Origin: Candidatus Enterococcus ferrettii
Lineage (GTDB): Bacteria; Bacillota; Bacilli; Lactobacillales; Enterococcaceae
Assembly (NCBI RefSeq): GCF_017377655.1
Contig: NZ_JAFREL010000066.1
Coordinates: 1 to 64,000, forward strand
DNA length: 64,000 nucleotides
Direction: 5' to 3'
A program made the position numbers and the translations under genes. The notes below the pieces were generated by a model. The model saw only the letters and a list, made by a program, of their open reading frames with translations, was not told where the DNA came from and ran no database searches. Below, piece after piece: positions 62,878-64,000 of this stretch (position 1 is the stretch's first letter; every line of letters begins with the position of its first letter).

Positions 62878-63828
62878 TTAATTAGCTGCACTTGAGCTTG
62901 GCTGAGTGGTCGAACTGGAACTTGATCCACTGGTTGAAGAGCTGGATTCGGTTGTAGATTCTTCCGCCGCTTTAGAACGACTAATACTGTCCGCTCGTGA
63001 TTGACTAATCCGAGCATACGAGTCATAAGTTTTCTGCTTCTCGGCCACTTCTTTTTGAATCTTCTGCAGCTCTTTGTTTTTATCTTCTAGAACCTTAGCT
63101 TGCCGCTGGCGATAGCTGGCTGCTGCTGAAGCAATCGCACTTTCATCCTGCTGCATTTTAGCAGCAAACTGGTCATTAGAATCGCTTAGTTTTGTACGAA
63201 TCGGTTCCAATTTAGTTAAGAGATCTTTTTTATATTCCCCTTCTGGCAATAAAGCCACTGCTTGAACAGTTCCTAAATAATCCGATAAAGATATGCTTTT
63301 ACTGCTAGTTAAGGTTGTCACCGAATCATCCGCCGCTTTGTATTTTTCTGCTTGCTCTTTGGCAATCGACAAAATCATTTGAATATCCTGTCCCCAGCTG
63401 ATATCTTTCGCATCACTTTCCTGCAGCTTCGACTCTAAATCGGGAATCTTATTCTCGCTATCTGGCGATTTCAGTACTGGATGAGCCAGTAGCTCCATCC
63501 CATTTAATACATTCGATTCAAATAATTGATTCATTTGCTGCTGAATCGAAAAGTTTTCCTTTGCCTGCTTGATAGCCTCGACCGTTTTCGCCTCACCGGC
63601 ACCATTGACTTCATTCGCCAATTGATCAAACTGATCTTCATTTAACTCTTTGGCAAAGTAGCCAGACTCCTGATCACTGTATAGATTCTTCAATTTCTGA
63701 TTGAAGGCTTCTTTTCGTTCGTTTTGTGTGTCTACTACTCTGTCCTGATAAATCCGATAACCCGCAAATGAAACTGAGCCTATAACCAGTATCCCTAGAA
63801 ATAGCCAACCGATCATTTTCTTGGTCAA
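62878..63828 (-). CDS. Membrane-anchored coiled-coil protein with Ser-rich tail
   Basis: A 316-residue protein with one N-terminal helix (about 7-27) after MTKKMIGW, a mostly helical outer part with a long coiled coil (about 225-285, AKVLEDKNKELQKIQKEVAEKQ), and a tail of Ser/Thr repeats (STTESSSSTSGSSSSSTTQ). The tail resembles that of the penicillin-binding protein at 41994, and the single-helix topology is like that of the protein at 40853. No family recognised. TTG start lies 7 bp after GGAGG. A role at the cell wall is plausible but unproven. Confidence 0.68.
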   Translation of the reverse strand: MTKKMIGWLFLGILVIGSVSFAGYRIYQDRVVDTQNERKEAFNQKLKNLYSDQESGYFAKELNEDQFDQLANEVNGAGEAKTVEAIKQAKENFSIQQQMNQLFESNVLNGMELLAHPVLKSPDSENKIPDLESKLQESDAKDISWGQDIQMILSIAKEQAEKYKAADDSVTTLTSSKSISLSDYLGTVQAVALLPEGEYKKDLLTKLEPIRTKLSDSNDQFAAKMQQDESAIASAAASYRQRQAKVLEDKNKELQKIQKEVAEKQKTYDSYARISQSRADSISRSKAAEESTTESSSSTSGSSSSSTTQPSSSAAN

Positions 63829-64000
63829 GCTGTTTCCTCCTTGTCCCTCAAAAGTTAGTCATTTTTAAAAATTAAATTTTACCTTAGGCTAAACATAATT
63901 AAATGAATAAGTGCACTGCATCCTGCTGAATTGATTATCACTTTGGATAGTCGATTTGTCAGCTTATTTTTCGGATGTCTGCGAAATAGATAATGGATAA
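63829..64000. other. Window end, no gene seen
   Basis: The last 172 bp lie upstream of the coiled-coil protein gene. I see only an AT-rich region that could carry its promoter. Confidence 0.4.

Overview
The window looks like a chromosomal segment of a low-GC Gram-positive coccus, most likely an Enterococcus. Supporting signs are a WxL/DUF916 cell-surface cluster, mannose-family and beta-glucoside-type PTS operons, a LevR-type sigma-54 activator with its -24/-12 promoter, strong AGGAGG ribosome sites and many sharp intrinsic terminators. The species cannot be fixed from sequence alone. I see no rRNA, tRNA, CRISPR array, prophage or intact insertion sequence.

Layout. 1-6 kb: start of an XRE regulator gene, a TetR-controlled ABC exporter with three near-identical operators, a rhomboid protease, an alpha/beta hydrolase gene split by a frameshift, and a decayed CPBP-protease gene preceded by a leader-peptide/hairpin module. 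5.8-14.5 kb: a nucleoside-uptake and breakdown operon (ECF-type S, T and two ATPase subunits, an MFS carrier, a nucleoside hydrolase, ribokinase), divergent from an unusual LacI-type regulator fused to a PfkB/ribokinase domain; tandem operators lie between them. 14.9-16.1 kb: a second, intact copy of the leader-peptide/hairpin/CPBP module. 16.2-22.7 kb: a response regulator, histidine kinase and two ABC transporters resembling antimicrobial-peptide sensing and resistance loci. 22.7-24.7 kb: an AlkD-like repair protein, and a TetR gene with a small membrane protein gene. 25-28.4 kb: an ECF sigma factor operon with a membrane protein and an ABC transporter. 28.6-29.6 kb: two small membrane proteins.

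29.6-34 kb: a beta-glucoside PTS, 6-phospho-beta-glucosidase and BglG-type antiterminator, with an RNA antiterminator target overlapping a terminator. 34.5-37 kb: an AgrC/AgrA-like two-component system with no visible peptide gene, preceded by a small coiled-coil membrane protein. 37.2-40.6 kb: membrane-linked XRE regulators, a small lipoprotein, a decayed DUF1254/DUF1214 gene and an unknown membrane protein. 40.8-44.7 kb: a secreted unknown protein and a class A penicillin-binding protein, divergently arranged. 44.7-55.7 kb: the WxL surface cluster (beta-helix WxL protein, small sortase-anchored protein, three WxL proteins, a DUF916 protein, sortase, secreted Ser/Thr-rich protein), with one Mga-like regulator at its end and another divergent from its start. 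56.4-62.8 kb: a mannose-family PTS with a SIS-domain deglycase, probably for Amadori sugars, driven by a sigma-54 promoter that coincides with the terminator of the upstream levR-type gene. The window ends with a membrane-anchored coiled-coil protein with a serine-rich tail.

The points most worth following up are the regulator-kinase fusion and its altered GAGD motif, the duplicated leader-peptide/hairpin module upstream of CPBP proteases, the sigma-54 promoter built into a terminator, and a WxL gene that seems to start with CTG.
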